This document shows positions 1 through 9,665 of a DNA stretch of 64,000 nt, piece after piece. How positions within the stretch are numbered: the stretch's first letter is position 1; the number at the start of each line of letters is the position of its first letter. The DNA lies in NCBI RefSeq assembly GCF_030053835.1, contig NZ_CP125655.1:496001-560000 (forward strand), written 5' to 3'. A program made the translations under genes and the position numbers. This stretch comes from Cellulomonas sp. ES6. GTDB taxonomy: Bacteria > Actinomycetota > Actinomycetes > Actinomycetales > Cellulomonadaceae. Under the pieces are notes generated by a model. The model did no database searches. It was not told the DNA's origin and saw only the letters and a list, made by a program, of their open reading frames with translations.

Positions 1-15
1 CCGGGCGGGGCGGGT

Positions 16-34
16 GGGGCCGACATCCGGCCCC
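16..34. terminator. Weak hairpin downstream of the SDR gene
   Basis: A 7-bp GC stem (16-22 with 28-34) and 5-base loop lie after the stop of the leftward dehydrogenase gene. There is no T-tract, so this is only a possible terminator. Confidence 0.3.
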
Positions 35-77
35 GTCGACGCTAGGCGCGGGCGACGCGGCCTGCCACCGGACGGGA

Positions 78-956
78 TCAGGCGTCGACGGCGCCGTCGT
101 CCCCGGCGGGCCGGGTGGACGCGCCGTGCACGGCGACCTTCGCCCGGTCCGGGAGCACGGCCGCCGCGACGGCCTGCAGCCGGGCTTGGAACGAGCGCAC
201 GACGACCTCGGCCTTGCCGGCCACCAGCCCCTCGAACGCCTGGTCGGCGACGTCGGCCGGGTCGTCCTGCGGTCCGCGGCCCACCGGGGTGTCCTCCATG
301 CCCGCGCGCTCGAAGAACCGGGTGTCGGTGGGACCGGGCAGCAGCGAGGTGACGGTCACGCCCGTGCCGGACAGCTCGTGCCGCAGCGCCTGGGCGAACG
401 AGTGCACGAACGCCTTCGAGGCCGCGTAGGTGGCGTACCAGGGACCCGGCACGAGCGCGGCCGTCGACGCGGTCACCAGGACCCGGCCGGCGCCGCGCCC
501 GACCATCTCGGGCACCAGCGCCTTCGCGAGCCGCACGGTGCCGACGACGTCCAGCGCGATCACGGCGAGGTCGCCCTCCAGCGGCGTCTCGACGAACGCG
601 CCGCCGCGACCGGTGCCGGCGTTGAGCGCGAGCGCGTCCACCGGACGCCCGGTCGCCCGCACCTCGGCGACCAGCGCGTCGACGCCCTCCGCGGTCGCGA
701 GGTCCACCCGGACGGGCCGGACGGCGGCCCCCGAGGCCCCGAGGGCGTCCGCGGCGACGGCCAGCTCCGCCTCGTCCGCCGCCACCACCAGGTCGAACCC
801 CTCCTCGGCGAACCGGCGGGCGAGCTCCAGGCCGATGCCGCTGGAGGCACCCGTCACGACGGCGAGCGGGCGGACCGCGGGAGGGCCGGCGGTCGCGCGC
901 GCCGACGCGACGGGGTCGGTCACGTCGGTGGCGGCTCCGGGCGTGGTCTCGGACAT
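78..956 (-). CDS. Short-chain dehydrogenase/reductase
   Basis: A 292-residue classical SDR, an NAD(P)(H)-dependent oxidoreductase of the cytoplasm. The Rossmann glycine motif TGASSGIG is at 35-42, the NAG motif at 112-114, and the catalytic triad is Ser164, Tyr177 and Lys181 (YAASK). The ATG at 956 is chosen because a GGGAG ribosome site lies about 7 bases upstream. An open frame continues far upstream but is composition-driven and runs antisense to the next gene. About 30 residues precede the Rossmann fold, slightly more than usual. It is divergent from the MFS gene, with 120 bases between starts. The substrate cannot be told from sequence. Confidence 0.9.
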   Translation of the reverse strand: MSETTPGAATDVTDPVASARATAGPPAVRPLAVVTGASSGIGLELARRFAEEGFDLVVAADEAELAVAADALGASGAAVRPVRVDLATAEGVDALVAEVRATGRPVDALALNAGTGRGGAFVETPLEGDLAVIALDVVGTVRLAKALVPEMVGRGAGRVLVTASTAALVPGPWYATYAASKAFVHSFAQALRHELSGTGVTVTSLLPGPTDTRFFERAGMEDTPVGRGPQDDPADVADQAFEGLVAGKAEVVVRSFQARLQAVAAAVLPDRAKVAVHGASTRPAGDDGAVDA

Positions 957-1061
957 GGCTGCTCCCGCTGAGGTCCCGGGGGCCCCGACCCGACCCGCTC
1001 CCCGCGACGCTAGGCGCCGCCCCGGCGGGCTGCCACCCGGCCGGGTGTCGCAGGCAGCGGC

Positions 1062-1067
1062 TAGCAT
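1062..1067 (+). promoter_or_regulatory. -10 element TAGCAT, leaderless start
   Basis: TAGCAT lies 9 bases before the GTG of the MFS gene and no Shine-Dalgarno is present, so transcription probably starts at or next to the start codon. Confidence 0.55.
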
Positions 1068-1076
1068 CTCGCCCTT

Positions 1077-2327
1077 GTGAGCCGCCTCGTCGACGCCGTC
1101 GCGCCCCCGCGGCTCGGCGTGCCGTTCCGGTGGCTGCTCGCGTCGTCGTGGGTCAGCAACGTGGGCGACGGCATCGCGCTCGCCGCCGGGCCGCTGCTCG
1201 TGGCCTCGCTGACCTCCGACGCGCGGCTCGTGGCACTCGGGGCGACCCTGCAGTGGCTGCCCCCGCTGCTGTTCGGCCTGCTCGCGGGAGCTCTGGCCGA
1301 CCGCTGGGACCGCCGCCGGATCGTGCTGGTCGTCAACGTGGCCCGCGCGGTCGTCCTCGCCACGCTCGCCGTCGCGGTGGCCGGCGGCCACGCCACCGTC
1401 GGCCTCGTCCTGGGCCTGCTGTTCCTCCTCGGGACCGCCGAGGTGTTCGCCGACAACGCCGCGCAGACGTTCCTGCCGATGCTCGTGGCGCGCGACGACC
1501 TGGCCGTGGCGAACGCCCGCCTGCAGACGGGCTTCATCACGCTCAACCAGCTCGCCGGCCCGCCCGTGGGCGCCGCGCTGTTCGCCGCCGGGGCCGCGTG
1601 GCCGGCCGCGGGCCAGGCGCTGATCGTGTCCGCGGCGGCCGTGCTCGTCGCGCGGATCGTCCTGCCGCCGCACCGGCCCGACCCGGCCGCCCGGCAGCAC
1701 CTCGGCCGGGACATCGTGGAGGGGCTGCGCTGGGTGCGCCACCACGCCGCCGTGCGGACCCTGGTGCTGACGATCTTCACGTTCAACATCACCTTCGGGG
1801 CCGCCTGGTCGGTGCTCGTGCTGTACGCCACGCAGCGCCTGGGGCTCGGGTCCGTCGGCTTCGGGCTGCTCACCACCGTCAGCGCCGTCGGCGGGCTCGC
1901 CGGCACGGCGGCCTACGGGTGGATCACGCGACGCGTCTCGCTCGGGAACCTCATGCGGATCGGGCTCGTCGTCGAGACCCTCACGCACCTCGGCCTCGCG
2001 CTGACCCGGCAGCCCGCCGTGGCGCTCGCCATCTTCTTCGTCTTCGGCGCGCACGCGTTCGTCTGGGGCACCACGTCGGTCACCGTGCGGCAGCGCGCCG
2101 TCCCGCGCGCGCTCCAGGGTCGCGTCGGCGCGGTCAACACGGTGGGTGTCTTCGGCGGCCTCGTCCTCGGGTCCGGGCTGGGCGGGGTGCTCGCGGAGCG
2201 GTACGGCGTGGCGGCGCCGTTCTGGTTCGCGTTCGCGGGGTCGGCCCTGTTCGTCGCGCTCATCTGGCGCCAGCTCCGGCACGTCGCGCACGCGGACGAG
2301 CGCGAGGCACCCCTCCCGGAGGGCTGA
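1077..2327 (+). CDS. MFS transporter (EntS-like exporter)
   Basis: A 416-residue major facilitator with about 12 hydrophobic segments. The loop between TM2 and TM3 carries the MFS signature GALADRWDRRR near residues 75-85. The family (MFS_3, with the enterobactin exporter EntS and macrolide-type exporters) usually pumps small molecules out using the proton gradient. The GTG at 1077 is supported by a -10 box 9 bases upstream. It points toward jetC, which ends 50 bases after this stop, so this gene occupies the position where jetD would be expected. The substrate is unknown. Confidence 0.88.
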   Translation: MSRLVDAVAPPRLGVPFRWLLASSWVSNVGDGIALAAGPLLVASLTSDARLVALGATLQWLPPLLFGLLAGALADRWDRRRIVLVVNVARAVVLATLAVAVAGGHATVGLVLGLLFLLGTAEVFADNAAQTFLPMLVARDDLAVANARLQTGFITLNQLAGPPVGAALFAAGAAWPAAGQALIVSAAAVLVARIVLPPHRPDPAARQHLGRDIVEGLRWVRHHAAVRTLVLTIFTFNITFGAAWSVLVLYATQRLGLGSVGFGLLTTVSAVGGLAGTAAYGWITRRVSLGNLMRIGLVVETLTHLGLALTRQPAVALAIFFVFGAHAFVWGTTSVTVRQRAVPRALQGRVGAVNTVGVFGGLVLGSGLGGVLAERYGVAAPFWFAFAGSALFVALIWRQLRHVAHADEREAPLPEG

Positions 2328-2377
2328 CCCCGCCCGACGCGCGGGCCCGTCCCCGGGCACGCGCACGCCCCGCGGCG

Positions 2378-5300
2378 TCAGGCGGGTGCCGGGGTGTCCG
2401 CGAGCCCTGCGATCGGCTTCGTGCGCGAGCGACCCGCGGCGTCCTTCAGGACCACGTACTTGAGGTCGACGTGCGGCTCCAGGGCGCTGAACTTGTCGTT
2501 CGGCGCGCCGATGACGAGCTGGAACCCCAGGCCCCGCCACGCGCCGACCGCCCGCCCGGTGAACCGCGCGTCGGCCTTGATGAGGGCCTCGTCCAGGAAC
2601 ACCGGGGCGTACCGCGGGCGCTCCGCCCCGGCGTCGCCGAGCTGGTACCGCAGCGCGGCGCCGACGATGAACGCCACGAGCTCCTGGGACTCACCGCCGG
2701 ACTTCTCCCCGATGTGGTCGTAGAGCGCCACGTGGTTGCCGTCCAGGTCGGTCTTCTCGGCACTGAGCCGCACGTGCCGGCGCACGTCGACGAGGTCCGC
2801 GAAGTCCGGGGCGGTGCGCCGGATCCGGTCGACGACCTTCGCCATGCGCAGGTAGCGGCGCTCGCGCTCCGCGTCCGTCGCCTCGGTGGACAGCTCCTCG
2901 CGCAGGTCGCGCAGCTCCTTGCGGAACCGGGCGACGACGGTGGACTGGGTGTCGCGGGCGTCGATGCGCAGGCGGTGGTCGTCGTCGGCGAACGGCAGGT
3001 CCGCGAGGATGTCGTTGACCGGCCGGATGCGCTCCTTGATCTCCCGCACGGACCGGGCGAGCGCGTTGTGCAGGTCCGTCAGGTCGTTGCCGGACAGCCG
3101 CAGCAGGCTCCGGCGCCACTCCCCCTCGAGCTCGTGCAGCGCGCTGGTCTCGAGCTCGGTGAGGATCCGCTCGAAGTCCCCGTACGACTCCTCGGGGTCG
3201 GTGCCGAGGTTCGGGTCCGGCCACCGCTCGACGAAGGTCTCGAACGTGCGGCGCAGCGCGTCCCGGGACGCGCCGACCACGCCCTCGGCCGCCTGGCGGT
3301 CGGCCCGGAGCAGCTCGGCGGCGTGCGCCACCGTGCCGTCGAACGCGGCGAGCGCCTGGACGGGCGCGGCGTCGGCCGGGACGTCCGCCCCGGCACCGCC
3401 GAGCAGCTGCTCGAGGTAGGCGCGCTGCTCCGGCTCGGCTGTCGTGCCCGCGTCCTGCGCGTCGTCGAGCGCCTGCTGGGCGCGGTCGACCTCGTCCGTG
3501 GTGTCCGACCAGGAGGCGGTGAGCCGCTCGGCGTCGCCCTTGGCGCGGCCCAGCTTCTCGGTGAGCGCGGCGACGGTGACGTCGAGCTCGTCCGCGCGCC
3601 GCTGCAGGCGCACCACCTCGGGGTTGCCGGACGTGACGTCCTCGATGACCTGCGTCCAGCGGGCCCGCTCGGCGTCCACGGCGGCGACGTCCACCTGCTC
3701 CCAGGTGACCGCGACCACGGCCTCGTAGGCGCGGCGGCGGGCGTCCTGCTCGTCCAGGCGGGCTGACGCGGCCTCGACGTCGCGCTCGGCGAGCTCGACG
3801 CGCCGCTCGGCCAGCTCGATCTCCCGGTCGAGCTGCGCGAGCCGCCGGGTGTTGGTGAAGCCGAGGACGTTCGCGCGTCCCTGGCCGCCGTGCGCACCCC
3901 GCAGCCCCTCGGAGACCTGGCCGGCGCGCGTCAGGGCCTTGGTGTGCTGCGCGAGCTCGCCGGGCGTGTCCACGCAGACGTAGGCGTGCCGGTCCGCGAG
4001 CTCGTTGCGCAGCCAGCCGCTGAACGGCCCGGACCGCAGCTCGAGCCGCCCGGGCAGCGTCCGCGGGTCGAGCGCGACGTCGGAGCGCTGCCCGGTGGGG
4101 ACGCCCTGGTACCGCAGGCGCCTCCCGAGCCGCACGGCGTCGATCGCCCGGCGGAACGCCCCCAGACGCGCCGCGTCGACCAGCAGCGTCGTCGCGAAGC
4201 CGCCGAGCGCGAGGTTGAACGCGTCGCGCCACGGCTCGTGCTCGGTCCGCACCTCGAGCAGCTCGCCCACGAAGGGCAGCTCGTCGGCGGTCAGCCCCGC
4301 CGCCTCGGCGAGCGCGGCGCGCGCCCGCAGCAGGTCGCCGGGGATGCTGCCCTGCTGCCGCTCCGCCTCCGCCCGGTCGGCGCGCAGGCCGGCGAGCTCG
4401 CCGCGGGCGTCCTTGCGCTCGGCCATGGCCGCGCCGAGGCGCTCGCGCGCGTCCTGCTTCGCGCCGTCGTCGGCCAGCGCGGTGCGGGCCTGCTCGGCCA
4501 GCGCCTCGAAGTCGGCCGCGGTCGGCACCCCGACGCCGAGCACGTCGGCCAGCACCTCGTCGAGCCGGGCGCGGGCCACGGAGACGCGGGCGTGCCGGTC
4601 GTCGGTGGCGCGCAGCTCGCGCTGGGCGCGGGACAGCCGGTCGCCGCCGGACACCCACAGGGTCTCCTTGACGCCCTCGAGCTCCGCCCGGGCGGCCGCG
4701 ATGCGCGCCGCGAGCTCGTCGGCCTCCCGCCGGGCCCCGTCGTGCCGGTGCTGCAGGTCGGCCTCGACGGCACGCAGCAGGCCGAGGCGGCGGTCGTGCC
4801 GCCACAGCGCGGCCGGGGAGGCGTCGTCGTCGAACGAACCGACCGACGCGATGACGCGCAGCCGCTCGGCGGCCTCCTCGGCGGCGGCGCGGTGCGCGCG
4901 GATCGGCTCCAGCGCCTTGACCTGCTGCCGCGCGGTGATCATCTGCTCGCGGGTGCCGGACAGCTTGTCGAACTGCTCGACGACCGCGTCCGCGGTCGCG
5001 AACGTGCTCGGCTCCTCCAGCACCATCGCCTTGTAGAGCGCGTCGACGGTCGTGATCTGCTGGCCGGCCTGGATGCGGCCGAGCAGCCCGACGGCCTTGC
5101 CGCCGTCGCCGGTCGCACCGATCCCGAGGGTCGAGTGCAGCCGCGCGGTGAACTCGCGGTCGGTGTCGAACGCGCCCAGGCCCGCCGCCGCGACGGCCGC
5201 CCGTCCGAACCGGTCGGCCGCCGCGGGCTCGAGGTCGCGCAGGTCGAAGCCGCCCTCGCGGGTCGCCCGCACCGCGGTGACGTCCTCCAGGGTCCGCGCC

Positions 5301-5749
5301 GCCGCGGGGACGTACCAGGCGCGCACGGCCGTGAACTCGCGGCCCGACTGGTCCGCCCACGTCATCGCGATCGCCGACCAGGTGTCCTGGCCGTCGCCGC
5401 GCAGCACCCGCTGGCGGGTGCCGTCCTCGGTGCGGGACTCGTCGAGCTTGCCGCGGGCGTAGGACAGGATGTTGCGCTGGTCCTTGCCGCGGGGCCGGCC
5501 CACGACGCCGCCGTTCGACGCGCCGTTGAACGGCGTGGTGTGGGGCATGAGGAGCGCGATGTACGCGTCCATCAGCGTCGACTTGCCCGAGCCCGACCCG
5601 CCGGACAGCAGCGTCGCCGTCGGCGCGAGGCGCACCCGGTGGTGGCCGTCGTACCCGCCCCAGTTCACGAGCTGCAGGTCCCGGGCGAGCCACTGCTGGC
5701 CCGTCGAGGCGGCCGGGATGAGGCCGAACAGCGTGTCGACCATGGTCAT
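2378..5749 (-). CDS. jetC: JetC/MksB: MukB-like SMC ATPase
   Basis: A 1,123-residue SMC-like ATPase and the motor of a Wadjet/MksBEF complex, which extrudes DNA loops. The N-terminal Walker A is GGSGSGKST at 50-58. A long charged central region looks coiled-coil. The ABC signature SGGES is at 1017-1021 and Walker B VFLDE at 1050-1054. Length fits JetC. The ATG at 5749 overlaps the jetB stop by four bases (ATGA), so translation is coupled. In the usual jetABCD order, jetD (a Toprim nuclease that cuts plasmids) would follow. Here there are only 50 bases and then the 3' end of a convergent MFS gene. The call is firm; whether it acts in plasmid defence or chromosome upkeep is open. Confidence 0.93.
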   Translation of the reverse strand: MTMVDTLFGLIPAASTGQQWLARDLQLVNWGGYDGHHRVRLAPTATLLSGGSGSGKSTLMDAYIALLMPHTTPFNGASNGGVVGRPRGKDQRNILSYARGKLDESRTEDGTRQRVLRGDGQDTWSAIAMTWADQSGREFTAVRAWYVPAAARTLEDVTAVRATREGGFDLRDLEPAAADRFGRAAVAAAGLGAFDTDREFTARLHSTLGIGATGDGGKAVGLLGRIQAGQQITTVDALYKAMVLEEPSTFATADAVVEQFDKLSGTREQMITARQQVKALEPIRAHRAAAEEAAERLRVIASVGSFDDDASPAALWRHDRRLGLLRAVEADLQHRHDGARREADELAARIAAARAELEGVKETLWVSGGDRLSRAQRELRATDDRHARVSVARARLDEVLADVLGVGVPTAADFEALAEQARTALADDGAKQDARERLGAAMAERKDARGELAGLRADRAEAERQQGSIPGDLLRARAALAEAAGLTADELPFVGELLEVRTEHEPWRDAFNLALGGFATTLLVDAARLGAFRRAIDAVRLGRRLRYQGVPTGQRSDVALDPRTLPGRLELRSGPFSGWLRNELADRHAYVCVDTPGELAQHTKALTRAGQVSEGLRGAHGGQGRANVLGFTNTRRLAQLDREIELAERRVELAERDVEAASARLDEQDARRRAYEAVVAVTWEQVDVAAVDAERARWTQVIEDVTSGNPEVVRLQRRADELDVTVAALTEKLGRAKGDAERLTASWSDTTDEVDRAQQALDDAQDAGTTAEPEQRAYLEQLLGGAGADVPADAAPVQALAAFDGTVAHAAELLRADRQAAEGVVGASRDALRRTFETFVERWPDPNLGTDPEESYGDFERILTELETSALHELEGEWRRSLLRLSGNDLTDLHNALARSVREIKERIRPVNDILADLPFADDDHRLRIDARDTQSTVVARFRKELRDLREELSTEATDAERERRYLRMAKVVDRIRRTAPDFADLVDVRRHVRLSAEKTDLDGNHVALYDHIGEKSGGESQELVAFIVGAALRYQLGDAGAERPRYAPVFLDEALIKADARFTGRAVGAWRGLGFQLVIGAPNDKFSALEPHVDLKYVVLKDAAGRSRTKPIAGLADTPAPA

Positions 5750-6555
5750 CGGGCGGGCTCCTCGTCCTGCGGTGCGGCGTCGTCCTGCGGCGCTGCGTCG
5801 TCCTGCGGTGCGGCGTGGTCGTCCGGGGCGTCCTCGTCCGCCGGCTCCGGCGTCCCGTCCTGCGGCACGGTCGCGGCGGGGCTGCGCAGCCACGCGCGCA
5901 GCTCCGTGAGCCGCTCGTTGCTCAGGACGATCTCGACCAGGGCGGTCACCCGGTAGCGCCCCTCGGACTCCTCCTCGATGACGCCCTCCTTGGCGAGCCG
6001 GGCGACCGCGCCCCGGATCTCGCGCTGGCGGGAGGCCACGTTCGTGTCGTCGGGGTCGTAGTAGGTCAGGGCCGTCTGCTCGAGCTCCTCCACGTCCACG
6101 CGCGCCGAGCTCTCGCCCGCCCCGCGCTCGCGCTGGAAGACCGTGCGCAGGTGCACCAGCACCAGCGTCTCGGCGCGGCTGTACGGCTCGTCGCGCAGCA
6201 GGACGGGCACGTCGAGCTCCGCCGAGCGGACCTGCCGCTTGTAGGCGATGCCGCGGTCGTGGTCGACCACCAGGTGCACGAACAGGTCGTGCAGCCGCGA
6301 CTCGATCACCTGCTGGTGCGCGAGCAGCGTGCGCCACTGCGCGGGGTTCCGCTCCGCCAGCAGGAACCGGCGCTGGAGCAGCCGCACGAGGACGCGGCGG
6401 ACGTCGGCGTCGAGCGTGCCGGAGTCGCCGGCGAACAGCTCCGCGGGGTCGTCCTCCATCGCGACCGGCGGGATGAAGCCGCCGGACGCGTCGCGCTCCC
6501 CGTCGAGGTCCGTGACGCCGACCTCGATCGGCGCGCTCGTGTCAGTGCCGGTCAT
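5746..6555 (-). CDS. jetB: JetB/MksE: DUF4194 subunit
   Basis: A 269-residue DUF4194 protein, equivalent to the MukE/MksE subunit that joins the kleisin JetA to the SMC JetC. The core (about residues 35-230) is predicted to be mainly helical with winged-helix character. The ATG at 6555 is preferred: it lies inside the end of jetA (14-base overlap), whereas an ATG 30 bases upstream would add residues not typical of the family. The C-terminal tail is acidic, with three copies of AAPQDD encoded by an 18-bp tandem repeat at 5762-5815. It is the middle gene of a coupled three-gene operon. The repeat tail looks disordered and may vary between strains. Confidence 0.92.
   Translation of the reverse strand: MTGTDTSAPIEVGVTDLDGERDASGGFIPPVAMEDDPAELFAGDSGTLDADVRRVLVRLLQRRFLLAERNPAQWRTLLAHQQVIESRLHDLFVHLVVDHDRGIAYKRQVRSAELDVPVLLRDEPYSRAETLVLVHLRTVFQRERGAGESSARVDVEELEQTALTYYDPDDTNVASRQREIRGAVARLAKEGVIEEESEGRYRVTALVEIVLSNERLTELRAWLRSPAATVPQDGTPEPADEDAPDDHAAPQDDAAPQDDAAPQDEEPAR
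5762..5815 (-). repeat. 18-bp tandem repeat, three units
   Basis: Three near-identical 18-bp units (5762-5779, 5780-5797, 5798-5815; a few mismatches) encode the repeated AAPQDD at the C-terminus of JetB. The reading frame is kept at any copy number. Confidence 0.9.
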
Positions 6556-8047
6556 CGCTGCCGTCCTCCATCCGTGTGGTGACACCCTCGAACGCGAACC
6601 GCCGGCGGCTGCCGTCCGGGCGCACCGCCTCGACGTACGCGACGGCGCCGGTGTCCGTCATGCCGTGGGCGTCGGCGATCTCGAGCAGGCCCAGCAGGTC
6701 CACGGGGCGGCGCAGGTCCGCGGGCGCGGCCCCGAACGCGGCGGCCAGGTCCAGCTCCACCCCGCCGTCCGCCCCGCCGCCGGCCCGTGCGGCCCACGCC
6801 GCCAGGTGGGCGCGCAGCTCCGCGTAGTGCGGACCGCCCCACGCGCGGGCCAGCGTCGCGGACGCGTCGTCGTCCTCGTCGTCCTCCCAGGCGTGCAGCG
6901 GCGCGGGCGGCTCGGGCGGGCGCAGGTCCCCGGCGGACTGGCGCAGGTGCTCGACCTCCGCGACGGGCAGGCGCCGCAGCGGCTCGACGGCCTGCCCGCG
7001 GCGGGAGCCCGGCAGCCAGTGCTGCAACCCGGTCATCACGTCGCGGAGCAGCTCGTCGACCTGCCGGTCCCGCAGCGGGTCGTGGTGGCGCACCTGCGCG
7101 GTGATGACGGCCGACGCCTCACGCTGGGCGGCGAACACCTGCTCCAGCCCGCGCTCGATGCGCCGCCCGAGGTCGCGCAGCTCGGCGCGCTGGGGCGCGG
7201 GGAGCATCCGCGTGAACGGGTGGCGCAGCACCACGTCGAGCTGCGCGGACAGCGTGTCCAGCCGCTGCGGGTCCCCGATGAGGCGCAGCGCCCCGGAGAA
7301 CGCCCGGCCCTCCACGGTGGACTCCATGACGTGCTCGCCGCGCTCCAGGTACTCGCGCAGCACCGCGCCCGTGGGCCGCTCGTCCTGGCGCAGGGCGGTG
7401 ACGACGTCGCGCTGCATCGCCTTGATCGACTCCGCGACGCGGGCGAAGTCGGCCGGGAGTTCCCGCACGAGGTGCAGGACGTTCTCCGCCTCCTCGAGCA
7501 GCTGCTCGTCGTCCGCCCGCTCGACCTCGCCGGTGCGCTCGATGCGCTCGGCCTCGGCGCGCAGCCGGGCGATCTCCGCCTCGAGCCGCGACAGCCGCAC
7601 CAGGACGTCGGGGTCGGCCTCCTGCGCGAGGTGCTCGACGGCGTCCAGCAGCGTCCGCACGCGCGACTGCGAGACCCGGGCCCGTCCGCCACCGGCCCGG
7701 CCCGCGACCTCGAGCGCGCCGACGGCGTGCGCGGACAGCCGGTACGTCTCCACGTCGTCGTCCAGCACCTGCCGCACCAGCCAGCCGGCGTCGGCCCACT
7801 GCCGGCACAGGTCGCGCGCGGTGCCGACGGGCAGGTCGTCCCCGTATCCCGCCGCGCGGAGCTGGTCGAGCGCGTCGGCCACCTCGGTGTGGGCGTCCGC
7901 GACGGGCACCTGCGGGCGCTCCGGGGTGAACACGAGCGACAGCAGCGACACCACGAGCGGGGCGTGGCGCTTGTGCAGCAGGTCGAGCATCGGGTTCTGG
8001 AAGGCCCGGACGGCGCCCTGGTACGCCCCTTCGGCTCGCGTGATCAT
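6542..8047 (-). CDS. jetA: JetA/MksF: DUF3375 kleisin-type subunit
   Basis: A 501-residue DUF3375 protein, the MukF/MksF-like kleisin of Wadjet type I/MksBEF. The N-terminus has the family pattern (a [11 protein letters not shown] segment near 25-35, then a winged-helix-like region with tryptophans near 85-95). The middle, about 190-330, is helical and coiled-coil rich. The ATG at 8047 follows a TACGCT -10 box by 8 bases, so the operon mRNA is probably leaderless. It is the first gene of jetA-jetB-jetC, with overlaps of 14 and 4 bases. It is divergent from nhaA. No jetD gene is seen on either flank. Confidence 0.92.
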   Translation of the reverse strand: MITRAEGAYQGAVRAFQNPMLDLLHKRHAPLVVSLLSLVFTPERPQVPVADAHTEVADALDQLRAAGYGDDLPVGTARDLCRQWADAGWLVRQVLDDDVETYRLSAHAVGALEVAGRAGGGRARVSQSRVRTLLDAVEHLAQEADPDVLVRLSRLEAEIARLRAEAERIERTGEVERADDEQLLEEAENVLHLVRELPADFARVAESIKAMQRDVVTALRQDERPTGAVLREYLERGEHVMESTVEGRAFSGALRLIGDPQRLDTLSAQLDVVLRHPFTRMLPAPQRAELRDLGRRIERGLEQVFAAQREASAVITAQVRHHDPLRDRQVDELLRDVMTGLQHWLPGSRRGQAVEPLRRLPVAEVEHLRQSAGDLRPPEPPAPLHAWEDDEDDDASATLARAWGGPHYAELRAHLAAWAARAGGGADGGVELDLAAAFGAAPADLRRPVDLLGLLEIADAHGMTDTGAVAYVEAVRPDGSRRRFAFEGVTTRMEDGSDDRH

Positions 8048-8055
8048 CGCCGGAC

Positions 8056-8061
8056 AGCGTA
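8056..8061 (-). promoter_or_regulatory. -10 element of the jetABC operon
   Basis: TACGCT on the minus strand, 8 bases from the jetA ATG. The spacing matches the other leaderless promoters in this window. Confidence 0.5.
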
Positions 8062-8192
8062 GGTGAGGCGGAGCGCACGTCGTGACACCCGGCCGCCGTC
8101 CGGCCGCCGTCCCGGTCCCGTGGGGCCGTCTCCGGCGCGCTCGGGCTCCGTCCGGCTCGCGGACTCCCGGTGCGCCCCGGCGGCCCGCCCTC

Positions 8193-8198
8193 TAGCCT
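8193..8198 (+). promoter_or_regulatory. -10 element upstream of nhaA
   Basis: TAGCCT about 85 bases before the nhaA ATG. It would give a leader of roughly 75-80 bases with a ribosome site. Confidence 0.4.
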
Positions 8199-8283
8199 GG
8201 ACTCTCGGTGTGCCGGGAAGTCTGGTCGGCTCCCCGCGCGGCGACCCTCCACGCGGGGACGCGACGCGCCCCAGGAGCACCCC

Positions 8284-9612
8284 ATGCCGCACCCGACGCA
8301 CCTGCCCGCCCCCACCGGCCTGCGCCGCTGGGCGTCCGCCGAGACGACCGGCGGGGCCCTGCTGATCGCCGCCGCCGTGCTCGCCCTGGTCTGGGCGAAC
8401 TCGCCGTGGCGCGACGCCTACCACGAGGTGTCGTCGCTGGTGGTCGGCATCGAGGCGTGGCACCTCGACCTCGACCTCGCCCACTGGGCGTCGGACGGCC
8501 TGCTCGCGGTGTTCTTCTTCGTGGTCGGCCTGGAGCTCAAGCACGAGATCGTCGCCGGGAGCCTGCGGGACCCGCGGCGGGCCGCCGTCCCGGTCGTGGC
8601 GGCGGTCGGCGGCATGCTGGTGCCGGCGGCGGTGTACCTCGCGGTGGTCGGCGTCGCCGGTGACGCGCCGTCCCGCGCGGGCTGGGCGGTGCCGACCGCG
8701 ACCGACATCGCGTTCGCGCTCGCCGTCCTGGCGATCTTCGGCCGCGGCCTGCCGGTGGCGATCCGGACGTTCCTGCTGACGCTCGCGGTGGTGGACGACC
8801 TGCTCGCGATCGTCGTGATCGCGGTGTCCTACTCCGACGGCGTGGCGGCGGGCCCGCTCGCGGGCTCCGTCGGCGCGGTGGTGCTGTTCGCGCTCGTCGC
8901 CCGGTCCCCGTACGTGCACCCGTGGCTGCTGTGGGCCCTCGGCCTGGTGGCGTGGGCCTGCATGCACGCCTCCGGGGTGCACGCGACGATCGCCGGCGTG
9001 CTGCTGGGCCTGACCGTCCCCGCGCGGCCGGTGAACGCCGAGCACGTCACCCGGGTGCAGCGCTACGAGCACGCGATGCGGCCGTGGTCGGCCGTCGTGG
9101 CGCTCCCGCTGTTCGCGTTCTTCGCCGCCGGCGTGACCCTGGTCGGCGGCGCGGGCCTCGCTGGCGTCCTGGGCGACCCGGTGGTGCCCGGGGTCGTGCT
9201 GGGCCTGGTGCTGGGCAAGGTGGTCGGCATCGTCGGGGCGGTCGCCGTGGTCACCCGGGTGTCGCCGCTGCGGCTCCCGGACGGCGTGGGGCTGCGCGAC
9301 CTGCTGCCCGTCGGGCTGCTCGCCGGCATCGGGTTCACCGTCTCGCTGCTGATCGCCGAGCTCGCGTTCGCCGGGGACGACGGCCGGGCCGGGGCCGCGA
9401 AGATCGCCGTGCTCGCGGGCACGGCGCTGTCGGCCACGGCCGCCGCGGTGCTGCTGCGCCGGGACGCGCGGCGGGCTCGGGCCCGCGACGAGAACGCCGA
9501 CGGCGTGGTCGACGCGGTGCAGCCCGCGGTGGGCGGCGGGACGACCGGCCCGGGCGTGCGGCCGGCCGAGTCGCACGGCGGCCCGGGCGCTCCCCGTCCG
9601 CCGCACGGGTGA
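8284..9612 (+). CDS. nhaA: Na+/H+ antiporter NhaA
   Basis: A 442-residue inner-membrane antiporter that expels Na+ in exchange for H+, controlling cytoplasmic pH and sodium. It has about 12 membrane segments. The conserved ATDIAFALAVLAIFGRGLP segment and the following DDLLAIVVIA carry the paired aspartates of the NhaA ion site. The C-terminal part (GFTVSLLIAELAF) is also typical. The ATG at 8284 has a GGAG ribosome site 7 bases upstream; a longer frame with an earlier ATG lacks such support. The last 45 residues form a charged tail beyond the family core. No neighbour suggests an operon. Confidence 0.95.
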   Translation: MPHPTHLPAPTGLRRWASAETTGGALLIAAAVLALVWANSPWRDAYHEVSSLVVGIEAWHLDLDLAHWASDGLLAVFFFVVGLELKHEIVAGSLRDPRRAAVPVVAAVGGMLVPAAVYLAVVGVAGDAPSRAGWAVPTATDIAFALAVLAIFGRGLPVAIRTFLLTLAVVDDLLAIVVIAVSYSDGVAAGPLAGSVGAVVLFALVARSPYVHPWLLWALGLVAWACMHASGVHATIAGVLLGLTVPARPVNAEHVTRVQRYEHAMRPWSAVVALPLFAFFAAGVTLVGGAGLAGVLGDPVVPGVVLGLVLGKVVGIVGAVAVVTRVSPLRLPDGVGLRDLLPVGLLAGIGFTVSLLIAELAFAGDDGRAGAAKIAVLAGTALSATAAAVLLRRDARRARARDENADGVVDAVQPAVGGGTTGPGVRPAESHGGPGAPRPPHG

Positions 9613-9651
9613 ACTAGCGGGCATATACACACAACTCGGACATCCGGGGCA

Positions 9652-9657
9652 TAACGT
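9652..9657 (+). promoter_or_regulatory. -10 element, leaderless start
   Basis: TAACGT lies 8 bases before the GTG of the acyltransferase, in a locally AT-richer spacer (9613-9665). Confidence 0.45.
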
Positions 9658-9665
9658 GACGCAGC

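Noticed and set aside
2328..2377. Search for a jetD remnant between jetC and the MFS gene
   Set aside because: Only 50 bases, without any coding frame or JetD-like sequence; no decayed gene can be seen.
78..2540. An 820-residue open frame on the minus strand
   Set aside because: Only its last 292 residues are a real protein (SDR). The rest is an antisense shadow of the MFS gene with Arg/Gly/Pro-rich composition typical of high-GC shadow frames.
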